DNA from: JANNAT01 sp031422555
GTDB lineage: Bacteria; Pseudomonadota; Alphaproteobacteria; Rhodobacterales; Rhodobacteraceae
NCBI GenBank assembly: GCA_031422555.1
Contig: JANPLZ010000007.1
Span: forward strand, 1-56,347
DNA: 56,347 nt
Direction: 5' to 3'
Shown: positions 40,471-48,721 of the stretch, piece by piece
Numbering within the stretch: position 1 is the stretch's first letter
How the letters are laid out: each line of letters starts with the position of its first letter
Translations under genes and position numbers: made by a program
Notes under the pieces: generated by a model
Told to the model about the DNA's origin: nothing
The model's input: only the letters and a program-made list of their open reading frames with translations
Databases searched by the model: none

Positions 40471-41664
40471 ATGGTGTTTGATTTCCTGAAACCAAAGCCC
40501 GATGCGGCGATGCCGCCGCTGGCTGTGCCCGAGACAAAGGCCTCTGCCACCGGGCGTGTGGTGGCTTGGGGCACATCGGGGCGGGTGGCGTGGTCGGCGC
40601 GCGATCTGGTGTCGCTGGCGAAAACCGGGTTTCAAGGCAACCCGATGGGGTTTCGCGCCGTCAAGCTGATATCCGAGGCCGCTGCCGCCTTGCCGTTGAT
40701 CCTGCAAGACCATGAGCGCCGCTATGACACCCATCCGGTGCTGGACCTGATCCGTCGCCCCAATGGCGCGCAGGGCCGGGCCGAACTGTTTGAAGCGATT
40801 TACGGCCATCTTTTGCTGTCGGGCAATGCCTATATCGAGGCGGTGCCGGGCTTGGGCAAATTGCCGGGTGAATTGCACGTTTTGCGGTCTGATCGCATGG
40901 CGTTGGTGCCGGGGGCCGATGGCTGGCCGGTGGCCTATGACTATACCGTGGGCGGGCGCACCCACCGCTTTGGCATGGGCGAAGGGGCAGGGCCTATCTG
41001 CCATATCAAGACCTTTCATCCGCAAGATGATCATTACGGATTCTCGCCGTTGCAGGCGGCGGCGGTGGCGATTGACGTGCATTCGTCGGCTTCGGCCTGG
41101 TCAAAGGCGCTGCTGGACAATGCCGCCCGCCCATCCGGGGCGATTATCTACAAAGGCGCTGACGGGCAATCGCAACTGACCACCGATCAATATGACCGGC
41201 TGGTCGGCGAGATGGAGCAACACCACCAAGGTGCGCGCAATGCGGGGCGTCCGATGTTGCTGGAGGGCGGTCTGGACTGGAAACCGATGGGGTTTTCACC
41301 GTCGGATATGGAGTTTCAAAAGACCAAAGAGGCGGCAGGGCGCGAGATTGCCATCGCCTTTGGCGTGCCGCCGATGCTGATGGGCATTCCGGGCGACGCC
41401 ACTTATGCCAATTATCAGGAAGCCAACCGCGCGTTTTTCCGCCTGACGGTGCTGCCGTTGGCGGCGCGGGTGACGGCGGGGATTTCGCATTGGCTGTCGG
41501 TGTTTTCGGGCGAAGTGGTGGAATTGCGCCCCGATCTGGACCAGATCCCTGCGCTGGCCGCCGAACGCGATCAGCAATGGCGGCGGGTGGGGGCTGCGGA
41601 TTTTCTGACGGCTGCCGAAAAACGCGTGATCCTGGGCCTGCCGCGACTGGCGGAAAATGAATGA
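40471..41664 (+). CDS. GTA gp3, portal protein
   Basis: The portal is the dodecameric ring through which DNA enters and leaves the head. The 397-residue product matches HK97-type portals: MVFDFLKPK start, GFRAVKLISEAAAALPL, LIRRPNGAQGRAELFEAIYGHLLLSGNAYIE (by segment), KEAAGREIAIAFGVPPMLMGIPGDATYANYQEANRAF near the end (also by segment). I chose the ATG at 40471 because GGAG lies 10 bases upstream and homologues start at this FDFL motif. Confidence 0.94.
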   Translation: MVFDFLKPKPDAAMPPLAVPETKASATGRVVAWGTSGRVAWSARDLVSLAKTGFQGNPMGFRAVKLISEAAAALPLILQDHERRYDTHPVLDLIRRPNGAQGRAELFEAIYGHLLLSGNAYIEAVPGLGKLPGELHVLRSDRMALVPGADGWPVAYDYTVGGRTHRFGMGEGAGPICHIKTFHPQDDHYGFSPLQAAAVAIDVHSSASAWSKALLDNAARPSGAIIYKGADGQSQLTTDQYDRLVGEMEQHHQGARNAGRPMLLEGGLDWKPMGFSPSDMEFQKTKEAAGREIAIAFGVPPMLMGIPGDATYANYQEANRAFFRLTVLPLAARVTAGISHWLSVFSGEVVELRPDLDQIPALAAERDQQWRRVGAADFLTAAEKRVILGLPRLAENE

Positions 41665-41909
41665 CCGCGCCGCGCAAGCCCGCCGAGGGGTCAAGATTTC
41701 TGTATGACAGTTTCGATGCGGCAGCGGCCCGGATAGAGGCGAATGAGCGGGTGGCCGAAGAACGCTGGGCGGCGCTGGAGTACCGGCTGGGCCAGATTGA
41801 TGCGGTGTTGGAGCGGTTGGAAAAGCGCATCTGGCTGGGGGTTTACGGGGTGGCTGCGTTCATGCTGGCGCAGATGGCCGAAACCGTGATCCGGGCGGCG
41901 GGAAAATGA
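41661..41909 (+). CDS. GTA gp3.5, head formation protein
   Basis: The 82-residue product corresponds to the small gene between portal and protease in RcGTA (rcc01685 family, reported as needed for head formation). It has an Arg/Glu-rich helix (AARIEANERVAEERWAALEYRL), a coiled-coil-like RLGQIDAVLERLEKRIW and a C-terminal hydrophobic helix (LGVYGVAAFMLAQMAETVI). It overlaps gp3 and gp4 by 4 bases each. Confidence 0.85.
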   Translation: MTAPRKPAEGSRFLYDSFDAAAARIEANERVAEERWAALEYRLGQIDAVLERLEKRIWLGVYGVAAFMLAQMAETVIRAAGK

Positions 41910-42487
41910 AGGGGGATGCGATGAGCGGATATCTGAATGGCGCACCAGAGCGGAAATATCATCAACCCGAGGCCGGGTTGACGGTGACCGATGGCGCGGT
42001 GGTTGCGGGCTATGCCAGCCTGTTCGGCTTGCGCGATCTTGGCGGCGACATTGTGCAAAAGGGTGCTTACGGTGCCAGTCTGGCCCGGTTGAAAACGGCG
42101 GGACGGGCGGTGAAAATGCTGTGGCAGCACGACCCGGCCCAACCGATCGGGGTGTGGGACGAAGTGCGCGAAGACGCCATCGGCCTGTGGGTCAAAGGCC
42201 GCATTCTGACCGAGGTGGAAAAGGGCCGTGAGGCGGCGGCGCTGCTGGGGGCGGGCGCGATTGACGGGTTGTCGATCGGTTACCGCACCGTGCGGGCCGA
42301 GCGTGACGGCAAAGGCCAGCGTCTGCTGGCCGAGCTGGAGTTGTGGGAAGTGTCGCTGGTGACCTTTCCGATGCTGACCCAAGCGCGGGTCACTGCCAAA
42401 GCCGAAGCGGGTGACGACGTCGATCTGTGGCGCGACATGGTGGCGATGTTTGATGCGGCGCGCGCGTCGCTGACCAAGCATCCCTAG
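41906..42487 (+). CDS. GTA gp4, prohead protease
   Basis: The 193-residue product is an HK97-type (U35) prohead protease that trims the capsid protein during maturation. It has GYASLFGLRDLGGDIVQKGAY, the catalytic-histidine segment MLWQHDPAQPIG and the catalytic-serine segment GLSIGYRT. ELWEVSLVTFPML marks the family C-terminus. It starts within the gp3.5 stop (ATGA) and is followed by the capsid gene after 30 bases. Confidence 0.94.
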   Translation: MKGDAMSGYLNGAPERKYHQPEAGLTVTDGAVVAGYASLFGLRDLGGDIVQKGAYGASLARLKTAGRAVKMLWQHDPAQPIGVWDEVREDAIGLWVKGRILTEVEKGREAAALLGAGAIDGLSIGYRTVRAERDGKGQRLLAELELWEVSLVTFPMLTQARVTAKAEAGDDVDLWRDMVAMFDAARASLTKHP

Positions 42488-42517
42488 CGATACTACGACC
42501 AAACCAAAGGAACCAAT

Positions 42518-43714
42518 ATGACCGAGACAAAAACGCGGGTCGGCGAAGCCTTGCCGAACGCCCAACATCCGGGTGCGGAAGTAAAAACCGCGATGACCGG
42601 ATTTATGAATGCCTTCAATGGCTTTCAAGACGATGTGAAGAAATCACTGCAACAACAGGAAGAGCGTTTGACCATGCTGGATCGCAAAACAATGACCTAT
42701 GCCCGCCCTGCGCTGTCTGCGCATGCAGAGATGGATGTGCCCCACAAGAAGGCGTTCGGCGCCTATCTGCGGTCGGGCGATGATGATGGCTTGCGCGGAC
42801 TGGTGCTGGACGGCAAGGCGATGTCGACAGCCGTGGCCGCAGATGGCGGTTATCTGGTCGATCCGCAAACGGCGGATACCATCCGCTCGATGCTGGTGTC
42901 GACCTCCAGTTTGCGAGCGATTGCCAATGTGGTTCAGGTAGAGGCCACATCGTTTGATGTGCTGATTGACCGTTCGGAAGTGGGGTCCGGTTGGGCCACC
43001 GAAGTCGCGGCAACCACAGAAACCGCGACGCCGACGATTGAGCGTATTTCGATCAAGCTGCACGAATTGGCCGCAATGCCCAAGGCCAGCCAGCGGCTGC
43101 TGGACGATTCTGCCTTTGACGTCGAGGGTTGGCTCGCGGGCAAGATTGCCACCCGGTTCATCCGCGCCGAAGCGGGCGCGTTCATCAACGGCGATGGTAT
43201 CGACAAACCCAAGGGCATCTTGTTGCCCGCCAAAGTGGCGAATGCGTCGTGGACCTGGGGCAGCCTTGGCTACATCCCGACCGGCGCTGCGGCGGATTTT
43301 GCCACCACCAATGCGGTCGATTGCATCATCAGTCTGGTCTATGCGCTGGGGGCGGATTACCGCGCCAATGCGACCTTCATCATGAATTCGAAAACCGCAG
43401 GGGCGGTGCGCAAGATGAAGGATGCCGATGGCCGCTTTATGTGGTCGGACGGTCTGGCCGCGTCCGAGCCGGCGCGTCTGATGGGCTATGCGGTGCAGAT
43501 CTGTGAAGATATGCCCGATATCGCCGCCAATGCCTATGCGATGGCCTTTGGCGATTTCAACGCGGGCTATACCATTGCCGAGCGTCCCGATCTGCGGATT
43601 TTGCGCGATCCGTTTTCGGCCAAGCCCAACGTGTTGTTCTATGCCTCCAGGCGTGTTGGCGGTGATGTGACCGACTTTGCGGCGATCAAACTGCTGAAAA
43701 TCGCGGTTTCCTAA
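42518..43714 (+). CDS. GTA gp5, major capsid protein
   Basis: The 398-residue product is the HK97-fold capsid protein. Its N-terminal helical delta region (about residues 1-100) is expected to be cut off by gp4. The mature part contains DGGYLVDPQTADTIRSML, PKASQRLLDDSAFDVEGWLAGKIATRF (by segment), GDGIDKPKGIL and a C-terminal FYASRRVGGDVTDFAAIKLLK. AAAGGA precedes the ATG. It is followed by a GC-rich hairpin that is unique within the cluster. Confidence 0.96.
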   Translation: MTETKTRVGEALPNAQHPGAEVKTAMTGFMNAFNGFQDDVKKSLQQQEERLTMLDRKTMTYARPALSAHAEMDVPHKKAFGAYLRSGDDDGLRGLVLDGKAMSTAVAADGGYLVDPQTADTIRSMLVSTSSLRAIANVVQVEATSFDVLIDRSEVGSGWATEVAATTETATPTIERISIKLHELAAMPKASQRLLDDSAFDVEGWLAGKIATRFIRAEAGAFINGDGIDKPKGILLPAKVANASWTWGSLGYIPTGAAADFATTNAVDCIISLVYALGADYRANATFIMNSKTAGAVRKMKDADGRFMWSDGLAASEPARLMGYAVQICEDMPDIAANAYAMAFGDFNAGYTIAERPDLRILRDPFSAKPNVLFYASRRVGGDVTDFAAIKLLKIAVS

Positions 43715-43727
43715 GGCTTTGGAACTG

Positions 43728-43753
43728 GCCCGGCCCCTGATCTGGGGCCGGGC
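43728..43753 (+). other. GC-rich hairpin after the capsid gene
   Basis: A perfect 10-bp stem, GCCCGGCCCC and GGGGCCGGGC, closes a TGATCT loop between gp5 and gp6. There is no T-tract. It could protect the 3' end of capsid mRNA or cause partial termination, raising capsid output over downstream proteins. Confidence 0.65.
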
Positions 43754-43786
43754 GCTGCGGCGGGCGGATGGCAAAGGAAATGGGCG

Positions 43787-44386
43787 ATGATGCTGACAGA
43801 AGAGACGGCAATACTGGCCACGGCGTTGCCTGTGCAGGCGCTGAAGGATCATTTGCGGCTAGGCAGTGGCTTTGGCGTCGAGAGCATGCAGGATGGCTTG
43901 ATTGAGGGCTATCTGCGCGCGGCGATGGCCGCGATTGAAGGCCGGATTGGCAAGGTTTTACTGGCGCGACGGTTCAAGCTGACGCTGCAGGATTGGCGCC
44001 GCGTGGGTGAGCAGCCCTTGCCGGTGGCCCCGGTGACGGCCGTGGTTTCGGTGACGCTGGTGGACGCGGCGGCGGTGCAGTCGCCGGTGTTGGCCAGCCG
44101 CTACCGTCTGGTGCAAGACATGGCGCGGCCAAAACTGGTGGCGGCGGGGGTGTTGCTGCCGATTGTGCCCAATGATGGCAAAGTCGAGATTGTGTTTGAC
44201 GCAGGCTTTGGAGCGGATTGGGCGGCGGTGCCTGCCGATCTGGCGCAAGCGGTGCTGCTGCTGGCGGCCGAATATTATGAGAACCGCCACGATTTGGGCG
44301 GGCGCGGCGTGGGTCTGCCGCAGGCGGTGCAGGTGTTGATCGAACGCTGGCGCACCGTGCGGGTTCTGGGTGGGGGTGCCGCATGA
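43787..44386 (+). CDS. GTA gp6, head-tail connector (adaptor)
   Basis: The 199-residue product matches the adaptor protein that sits below the portal. It has an N-terminal helical motif (LPVQALKDHLRLGSGF), YLRAAMAAIEGRIGKVLL, a beta strand FDAGFGADWAAVPADLAQAVLLLAAEYYENR (by segment) and an Arg-rich end (LIERWRTVRVLGGGAA). An AGGA site lies 8 bases before the ATG at 43787. It overlaps gp7 by 4 bases. Confidence 0.9.
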   Translation: MMLTEETAILATALPVQALKDHLRLGSGFGVESMQDGLIEGYLRAAMAAIEGRIGKVLLARRFKLTLQDWRRVGEQPLPVAPVTAVVSVTLVDAAAVQSPVLASRYRLVQDMARPKLVAAGVLLPIVPNDGKVEIVFDAGFGADWAAVPADLAQAVLLLAAEYYENRHDLGGRGVGLPQAVQVLIERWRTVRVLGGGAA

Positions 44387-44721
44387 GTGCGGTGCATCTG
44401 ACCCGGGCGCTGACGCTGGAAATGCCGGTGCGGGTGGCGGATGGGGCGGGCGGCTTTGCGCTGAGCTGGGCCGCGCTTGGCACGCTGTGGGCCGAGGTTT
44501 TGCCAGGGTCTGGCCGCGAAACTGCGGGCACCGAAGTGCTGGTAGCTGCGGTGCCCTACCGGATCACCGTGCGCGGCGCTCCCGTCGGATCGCCCGCGCG
44601 CCCCAAGCCCGAGCAGCGGCTGCGCGACGGCACAAGGGTCTTCACCATTCTGGCGGTGTCCGAGCGTGACCCGCAAGGCCGCCATCTGATGTGTTTCGCG
44701 CGTGAGGAGGTTCCGGCATGA
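44383..44721 (+). CDS. GTA gp7, head closure/stopper protein
   Basis: The 112-residue product is a phage head-tail joining (HTJ/SPP1 gp16-like) protein. It contains WAALGTLWAEVLPGSGRET, PYRITVRGAP and a C-terminal LRDGTRVFTILAVSERDPQGRHLMCFAREE, all typical of the family, cited by segment. It closes the head after packaging. It overlaps both neighbours by four bases. Confidence 0.9.
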   Translation: MSAVHLTRALTLEMPVRVADGAGGFALSWAALGTLWAEVLPGSGRETAGTEVLVAAVPYRITVRGAPVGSPARPKPEQRLRDGTRVFTILAVSERDPQGRHLMCFAREEVPA

Positions 44722-45116
44722 GTTACCGTTCAGCGGCAGCGCTTCAGGGCGCGATTTTTGCCCGGCTATCGGCAGATCCTGCACTGTCGGGGGTGGCGAT
44801 TGTCGATGCGGTGCCGCCGGGCACGTCGCCGGGCAGCTTTGTGTTGATCGGGCCGGAAGTGGTGACCGATCAGTCAGACAAATCCGGCGCGGGGGCGGAG
44901 CATCGCTTTGACGTCAGCGTGATCAGCGATGCCGCGGGGTTCTTGACCGCCAAGACCATCGCGGCGGCGGTATCTGCCGCGTTGGAAGATGCAGCCCTGA
45001 CCCTGAGCATGGGTCGGCTGGTGTCGATCAGCTTTGGCCGCGCTGTGGCCCGGCGGTTGGACGAAGGCACCACGCGGCGCATCGACATGACGTTTCGGGC
45101 ACGTATCGAGATTTGA
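44718..45116 (+). CDS. GTA gp8, tail terminator (DUF3168)
   Basis: The 132-residue product belongs to the DUF3168 tail-terminator family, which caps the tail tube at the head side. It has LQGAIFARLSADPALSG, the strand VLIGPEVVTDQSDKSGAGAEHRFDVSV (by segment) and a late RRIDMTFRARIEI strand. Overlap with gp7 is four bases. A 51-base gap with its own GGAGA site leads into gp9. Confidence 0.9.
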   Translation: MSYRSAAALQGAIFARLSADPALSGVAIVDAVPPGTSPGSFVLIGPEVVTDQSDKSGAGAEHRFDVSVISDAAGFLTAKTIAAAVSAALEDAALTLSMGRLVSISFGRAVARRLDEGTTRRIDMTFRARIEI

Positions 45117-45167
45117 GTTTCGGAAATCTGCCCCTGACCGGGGCGTCAAAGCATCAGGAGACACACG

Positions 45168-45581
45168 ATGGCTGTGCAAAATGGCAAGGATTTACTGATC
45201 AAGGTTGATCTGGTGGGCGACGGGCAGTTTGTCACCGTGGCGGGTTTGCGGGCGACGCGGATCAGCTTTAACGCCGAAACTGTCGATGTGACATCGCTGG
45301 AAAGCGTGGGCGGCTGGCGCGAATTGCTGGCGGGGGCCGGGGTAAAAACCGCCGCCATTTCGGGGTCTGGCGTGTTTCGCGATGCCAGCACCGATGCCCG
45401 GGCGCGGCAGATTTTCTTTGACGCCGAAATGCCGGATTTCCAAGTGGTTATCCCCAGCTTTGGCGTGGTCGAAGGCGCGTTTCAGATCACCTCGATCGAC
45501 TATGCCGGCAGCCATAACGGCGAGGCTACTTATGAAATGTCGATGGCTTCGGCCGGGGCTTTGACCTTTACGGCGCTATGA
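45168..45581 (+). CDS. GTA gp9, major tail tube protein (TP901-1 family)
   Basis: The 137-residue product forms the tail tube. It has the beta-rich TP901-1/phi13 pattern: AVQNGKDLLIKVDL, VAGLRATRISFNAETVDVTS, GSGVFRDASTDARARQIFF and GSHNGEATYEMSMASAGALTF, each a family strand block. A strong AGGAGA site precedes the ATG, in keeping with a protein needed in many copies. It overlaps gp10 by four bases. Confidence 0.93.
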   Translation: MAVQNGKDLLIKVDLVGDGQFVTVAGLRATRISFNAETVDVTSLESVGGWRELLAGAGVKTAAISGSGVFRDASTDARARQIFFDAEMPDFQVVIPSFGVVEGAFQITSIDYAGSHNGEATYEMSMASAGALTFTAL

Positions 45582-45901
45582 TGGCCAACCCCTATGCGGG
45601 CGAAGTGGCGATCGTTCTGGACGGCCAAAGCCACAACGCCAAGCTGACCCTTGGTGCCTTGGCCGAGTTAGAGGCTGCCCTGCACACCGGTTCGCTGATT
45701 GATATGGTCGAGCGGTTCGAGGCCGGGCAGTTTTCCAGCCGCGATGTGCTGGCACTGATTGTGGCGGGGTTGCGCGGCGGCGGCTGGCAAGGCACGGCGG
45801 CGGATTTGCGCAGCGTTACCATCGGCGGCGGGCCGATCCGGGCGGCGCAACTGGCGGCCGAGTTGTTGGCGCGGGCGTTTGCGCTGCCTGACGCGCCATG
45901 A
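45578..45901 (+). CDS. GTA gp10, tail assembly chaperone
   Basis: The 107-residue product matches the GTA gp10 family (tail tube chaperone). It has a short beta hairpin (GEVAIVLDGQSHNAKLTLGAL), AELEAALHTGSLIDMVERFEAG and helices up to the C-terminus (AAQLAAELLARAF). Phages encode two chaperone products here, usually by frameshift; in GTAs the second is a separate gene, gp10.1, overlapping by 4 bases. Confidence 0.88.
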   Translation: MMANPYAGEVAIVLDGQSHNAKLTLGALAELEAALHTGSLIDMVERFEAGQFSSRDVLALIVAGLRGGGWQGTAADLRSVTIGGGPIRAAQLAAELLARAFALPDAP

Positions 45902-46137
45902 GCCTGATCGACTGGCCGGGGTTGGTGCGTGCGGGACTGGGGGCGTTGCGGCTGGAGCCGCGGGTGTTCTGGCACCTGACCCCGGTGGAATTGCAGATCA
46001 TGCTGGGGGCCGAAGGGGCTGCCCCGGCGCTGACGCGGGCGCGGCTGGAGCAGTTGGCGGCGGCGTTTCCTGATGCGGTGAAAGGCTTGGATCATGGCGG
46101 AAATTTCGGAACTTCAAGATCAGATACTGGCGCTTGA
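45898..46137 (+). CDS. GTA gp10.1, second tail assembly chaperone
   Basis: The 79-residue product is of the rcc01693/phage TAC type. It has SLIDWPGLVRAGLGALRLEP, the strand-helix motif VFWHLTPVELQIMLG and an Ala-rich helix (RLEQLAAAFPDAV). It overlaps gp10 by 4 bases and the tape-measure gene by 44 bases in another frame, so its last 14 residues share DNA with the gp11 start. Confidence 0.87.
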   Translation: MSLIDWPGLVRAGLGALRLEPRVFWHLTPVELQIMLGAEGAAPALTRARLEQLAAAFPDAVKGLDHGGNFGTSRSDTGA

Positions 46138-46747
46138 GGCCACTTTGGGCGGCACCACCGGCATGGTTTCGGCCTTTGACGGCGAATTGTCGCGGATGCG
46201 CGAAAGTCTGGTGTTCACGGGCCGCGAAGTGGGGGTGTTGTCGAACGGTATCGGCGGCGGTTTGCGTCGGGCGTTTGACGGGCTGGTGTTTGACGGCGCT
46301 AAACTGTCGGACGCGCTGAAGCAGGTCGCCACCTCAATGATCGACACCGTGTATGGCATTGCGATCAAGCCGGTGCAAAACGCGCTGGCGGGCGCGATTG
46401 CCAATGGCTTGCAGGGGTTGTTGGGCGGGCTGATGCCCTTTGCCAATGGCGCAAGTTTCTCGCAAGGCCGGGTGATGCCCTTTGCCAAAGGCGGGGTGGT
46501 GTCGGCCGCCACCGCCTTTCCGATGCGCGGCGGCACCGGGTTAATGGGCGAGGCGGGGCCAGAGGCGATCATGCCGCTGGCGCGCGGGGCCGATGGGCGT
46601 CTGGGGGTGCAGGCGGGCGGATCGGCGCGCAGCGTGACCGTGGTGATGAACATCCAAACCCCGGATGTGGCCGGGTTTTCGCGCAGCCAAAGCCAGATCG
46701 CCGCACAGGCACAGCGCATGTTGGCGCGCGGTCAACGCAACAGATAG
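46094..46747 (+). CDS. GTA gp11, tail tape measure protein
   Basis: The 217-residue product is a short tape measure, in line with the short tail of RcGTA. It has helices (ELQDQILALEATLGG, LSDALKQVATSMIDTVYGIAIKPVQNALAG by segment). The family segment NGASFSQGRVMPFAKGGVV and the closing GLMGEAGPEAIMPLARG repeat-like motif of lambda-type tape measures follow. The usual long coiled coil is missing, as in other GTAs. Confidence 0.9.
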   Translation: MAEISELQDQILALEATLGGTTGMVSAFDGELSRMRESLVFTGREVGVLSNGIGGGLRRAFDGLVFDGAKLSDALKQVATSMIDTVYGIAIKPVQNALAGAIANGLQGLLGGLMPFANGASFSQGRVMPFAKGGVVSAATAFPMRGGTGLMGEAGPEAIMPLARGADGRLGVQAGGSARSVTVVMNIQTPDVAGFSRSQSQIAAQAQRMLARGQRNR

Positions 46748-46756
46748 GGGCGGATT

Positions 46757-47389
46757 ATGGCATTTCACGAAATCAGGTTTCCGGCCAATACCAGCTTTGG
46801 CTCTGTCGGCGGGCCGGAACGGCTGACCGAAATTGTTACGCTGGCCAACGGCTTTGAAGAGCGCAACACGCCGTGGGAACATTCGCGCCGCCGCTATGAT
46901 GCGGGGCTGGGCTTGCGTAGTCTGGATGATGTGGAGGCGCTGCTTGCGTTCTTTGAGGCGCGGCGCGGGCAGTTGCACGCCTTTCGCTGGAAGGATTGGT
47001 CGGATTACAAATCCTGCCTGCCTTCGGCCACGGTGACGCCGCTGGATCAGCGCATCGGCGTTGGGGATGGGGTGACGCGCCAGTTTGCGATCTCGAAACT
47101 GTATCGGTCGGGGGATCAAACCTACACCCGCCCGATTACAAAACCGGTTGCGGGCACGGTTTACGTGGCGCTGGCCAATGATCCCAAAGTTGAAGGGCTG
47201 GAATTTTCGGTCGATGTCGCGGCGGGCACCATCAGCTTTGTCGTGGCCCCCGATATTGGCACCATCATCTCGGCCGGGTATGAATTTGACGTGCCGGCGC
47301 GGTTTGATACCGACCGCATCCAAACCTCGGTGGCGTCTTATCTGGCGGGCGATGTGCCGAACGTGCCGATCATCGAGGTGCGGCTATGA
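46757..47389 (+). CDS. GTA gp12, distal tail protein (DUF2460)
   Basis: The 210-residue product belongs to DUF2460, the distal tail protein that opens the baseplate. It shows FHEIRFPANTSFGSVGGPE at the start, GFEERNTPWEHSRRRYDAG, FFEARRGQLHAFRWKDWSDYKS and a C-terminal FDTDRIQTSV-x-IIEVRL ending, all conserved. A GGGGCGG site lies upstream of the ATG, and the stop overlaps gp13 by 4 bases. Confidence 0.93.
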   Translation: MAFHEIRFPANTSFGSVGGPERLTEIVTLANGFEERNTPWEHSRRRYDAGLGLRSLDDVEALLAFFEARRGQLHAFRWKDWSDYKSCLPSATVTPLDQRIGVGDGVTRQFAISKLYRSGDQTYTRPITKPVAGTVYVALANDPKVEGLEFSVDVAAGTISFVVAPDIGTIISAGYEFDVPARFDTDRIQTSVASYLAGDVPNVPIIEVRL

Positions 47390-48288
47390 CGGCGCAATCG
47401 GACGCGGCACGCGCGGGGCTGTTGGATCATCTGGGGCAAGGCGCAACCACGGTGTGCCGGGCGTGGAGCGTGCAGCGCCGCGATGGCATAGGGTATGGCT
47501 TCACCGACCATGATCGCGATTTTGGCTTTGACGGCGTGACCTTCAAGGCCAGCTCTGGCATGACCGCGCGGGTGTTGCAGCAAACCACCGGCTTGTCGGT
47601 GGACAATTCCGAAGCGGCTGGCGCGTTGTCGGATGCAGCGATTGACGAGGCCGATCTGGCGGCGGGCCGCTTTGATGGGGCCGAAGTGCGCGCGTGGCTG
47701 GTCAATTGGGCCGACCCTGCGCAACGTATCGAACAGTTTCGCGGCAATTTTGGCGAAATCACCCGGTCTGCCGGGGCGTTTCGTGCCGAATTGCGCGGGC
47801 TGACCGACCGGTTGAACCAACCGCAAGGCCGGGTCTATCAGCGGACTTGTGCCGCCGTGCTAGGCGATGCGCGCTGTGGCTTTGATCTGGCAACGCCGGG
47901 ATATCGCGCCAGCGGCGTGATCAGCGGCTTTGATCCGCTGGGCCGGATGAAATTTCAGGGGCTGGCGGGCTTTGCTGACCGCTGGTTCGAGCGTGGGCGA
48001 CTGGTGGTGCAAAGCCGTGCGGCATCGGGGCTGGTGGGCATGATCAAGTCTGACCGGCTGACAGGCAGCGACCGGCTGGTTGATCTGTGGCAGGCCATCG
48101 CCGCCCCCGTGGTGGTGGGGGACGCAGTGCAGCTTGAGGCAGGCTGTGACCGCGCGGCGCAAACCTGCCGCGGCAAGTTTGCCAATTTCCTGAATTTTCA
48201 GGGCTTTCCTCATATTCCGGGCGAAGACTGGCTGTCGTCTTATCCGGTGTCCACAAGGCCCAATGATGGCGGGAGTCTGGGGCGATGA
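47386..48288 (+). CDS. GTA gp13, baseplate hub protein (DUF2163)
   Basis: The 300-residue product is the baseplate hub. It has the DUF2163 N-domain (GYGFTDHDRDFGFDGVTFKASSGM by segment) and the phage BR0599-like C-domain. Four Cys (155, 164, 254, 261) lie in TCAAVLGDARCGFDL and CDRAAQTCRGKFANF. The RcGTA hub was reported to bind an iron-sulfur cluster, and these Cys are the likely ligands. It overlaps both neighbours by 4 bases. Confidence 0.92.
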   Translation: MTAQSDAARAGLLDHLGQGATTVCRAWSVQRRDGIGYGFTDHDRDFGFDGVTFKASSGMTARVLQQTTGLSVDNSEAAGALSDAAIDEADLAAGRFDGAEVRAWLVNWADPAQRIEQFRGNFGEITRSAGAFRAELRGLTDRLNQPQGRVYQRTCAAVLGDARCGFDLATPGYRASGVISGFDPLGRMKFQGLAGFADRWFERGRLVVQSRAASGLVGMIKSDRLTGSDRLVDLWQAIAAPVVVGDAVQLEAGCDRAAQTCRGKFANFLNFQGFPHIPGEDWLSSYPVSTRPNDGGSLGR

Positions 48289-48719
48289 GTGCGGCCATCG
48301 TTGCGTGTGCGCGGGCGTGGATTGGCACGCCCTATCTGCATCAGGCCAGCGTGCAGGGGGCTGGGGCCGATTGTCTCGGCCTGTTGCGCGGGGTGTGGCG
48401 CATTTGTCTGGGGGCCGAACCCGCGCCGGTGCCCGCCTATACCGCCGATTGGTCCGAAGCGGGCCAGCGCGAGGATTTGTTCACCGCCGCCCGCCTGTGG
48501 CTGATCGAAAAGCCCGCCGATGAGGCGGCCCCCGGCGATGTGCTACTGTTTCGCATGCGCGCAGGATCGGTGGCCAAACATTTGGGAATCGTGGGCGGCA
48601 TCGGCGCGCAGGCGTCGTTCATCCATGCCTACAGCGGCCATGGCGTGGTGGAAACCGCGCTGACCGCACCGTGGCGGCGCAAGGTTGCGGCGCGGTTTTG
48701 TTTTCCTGAAGGGATCTGA
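48285..48719 (+). CDS. GTA gp14, NlpC/P60 cell-wall peptidase
   Basis: The 144-residue product is a papain-like NlpC/P60 peptidase that opens a path through the peptidoglycan of the recipient cell. The catalytic set is visible as Cys30 (GADCLGLLRG), His99 (AKHLGIVGG) and His114 (FIHAYSGHGVVET). Helix IVACARAWIGTPY is typical. It overlaps gp13 by four bases and precedes gp15 by two. Confidence 0.93.
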   Translation: MSAAIVACARAWIGTPYLHQASVQGAGADCLGLLRGVWRICLGAEPAPVPAYTADWSEAGQREDLFTAARLWLIEKPADEAAPGDVLLFRMRAGSVAKHLGIVGGIGAQASFIHAYSGHGVVETALTAPWRRKVAARFCFPEGI

Positions 48720-48721
48720 GT

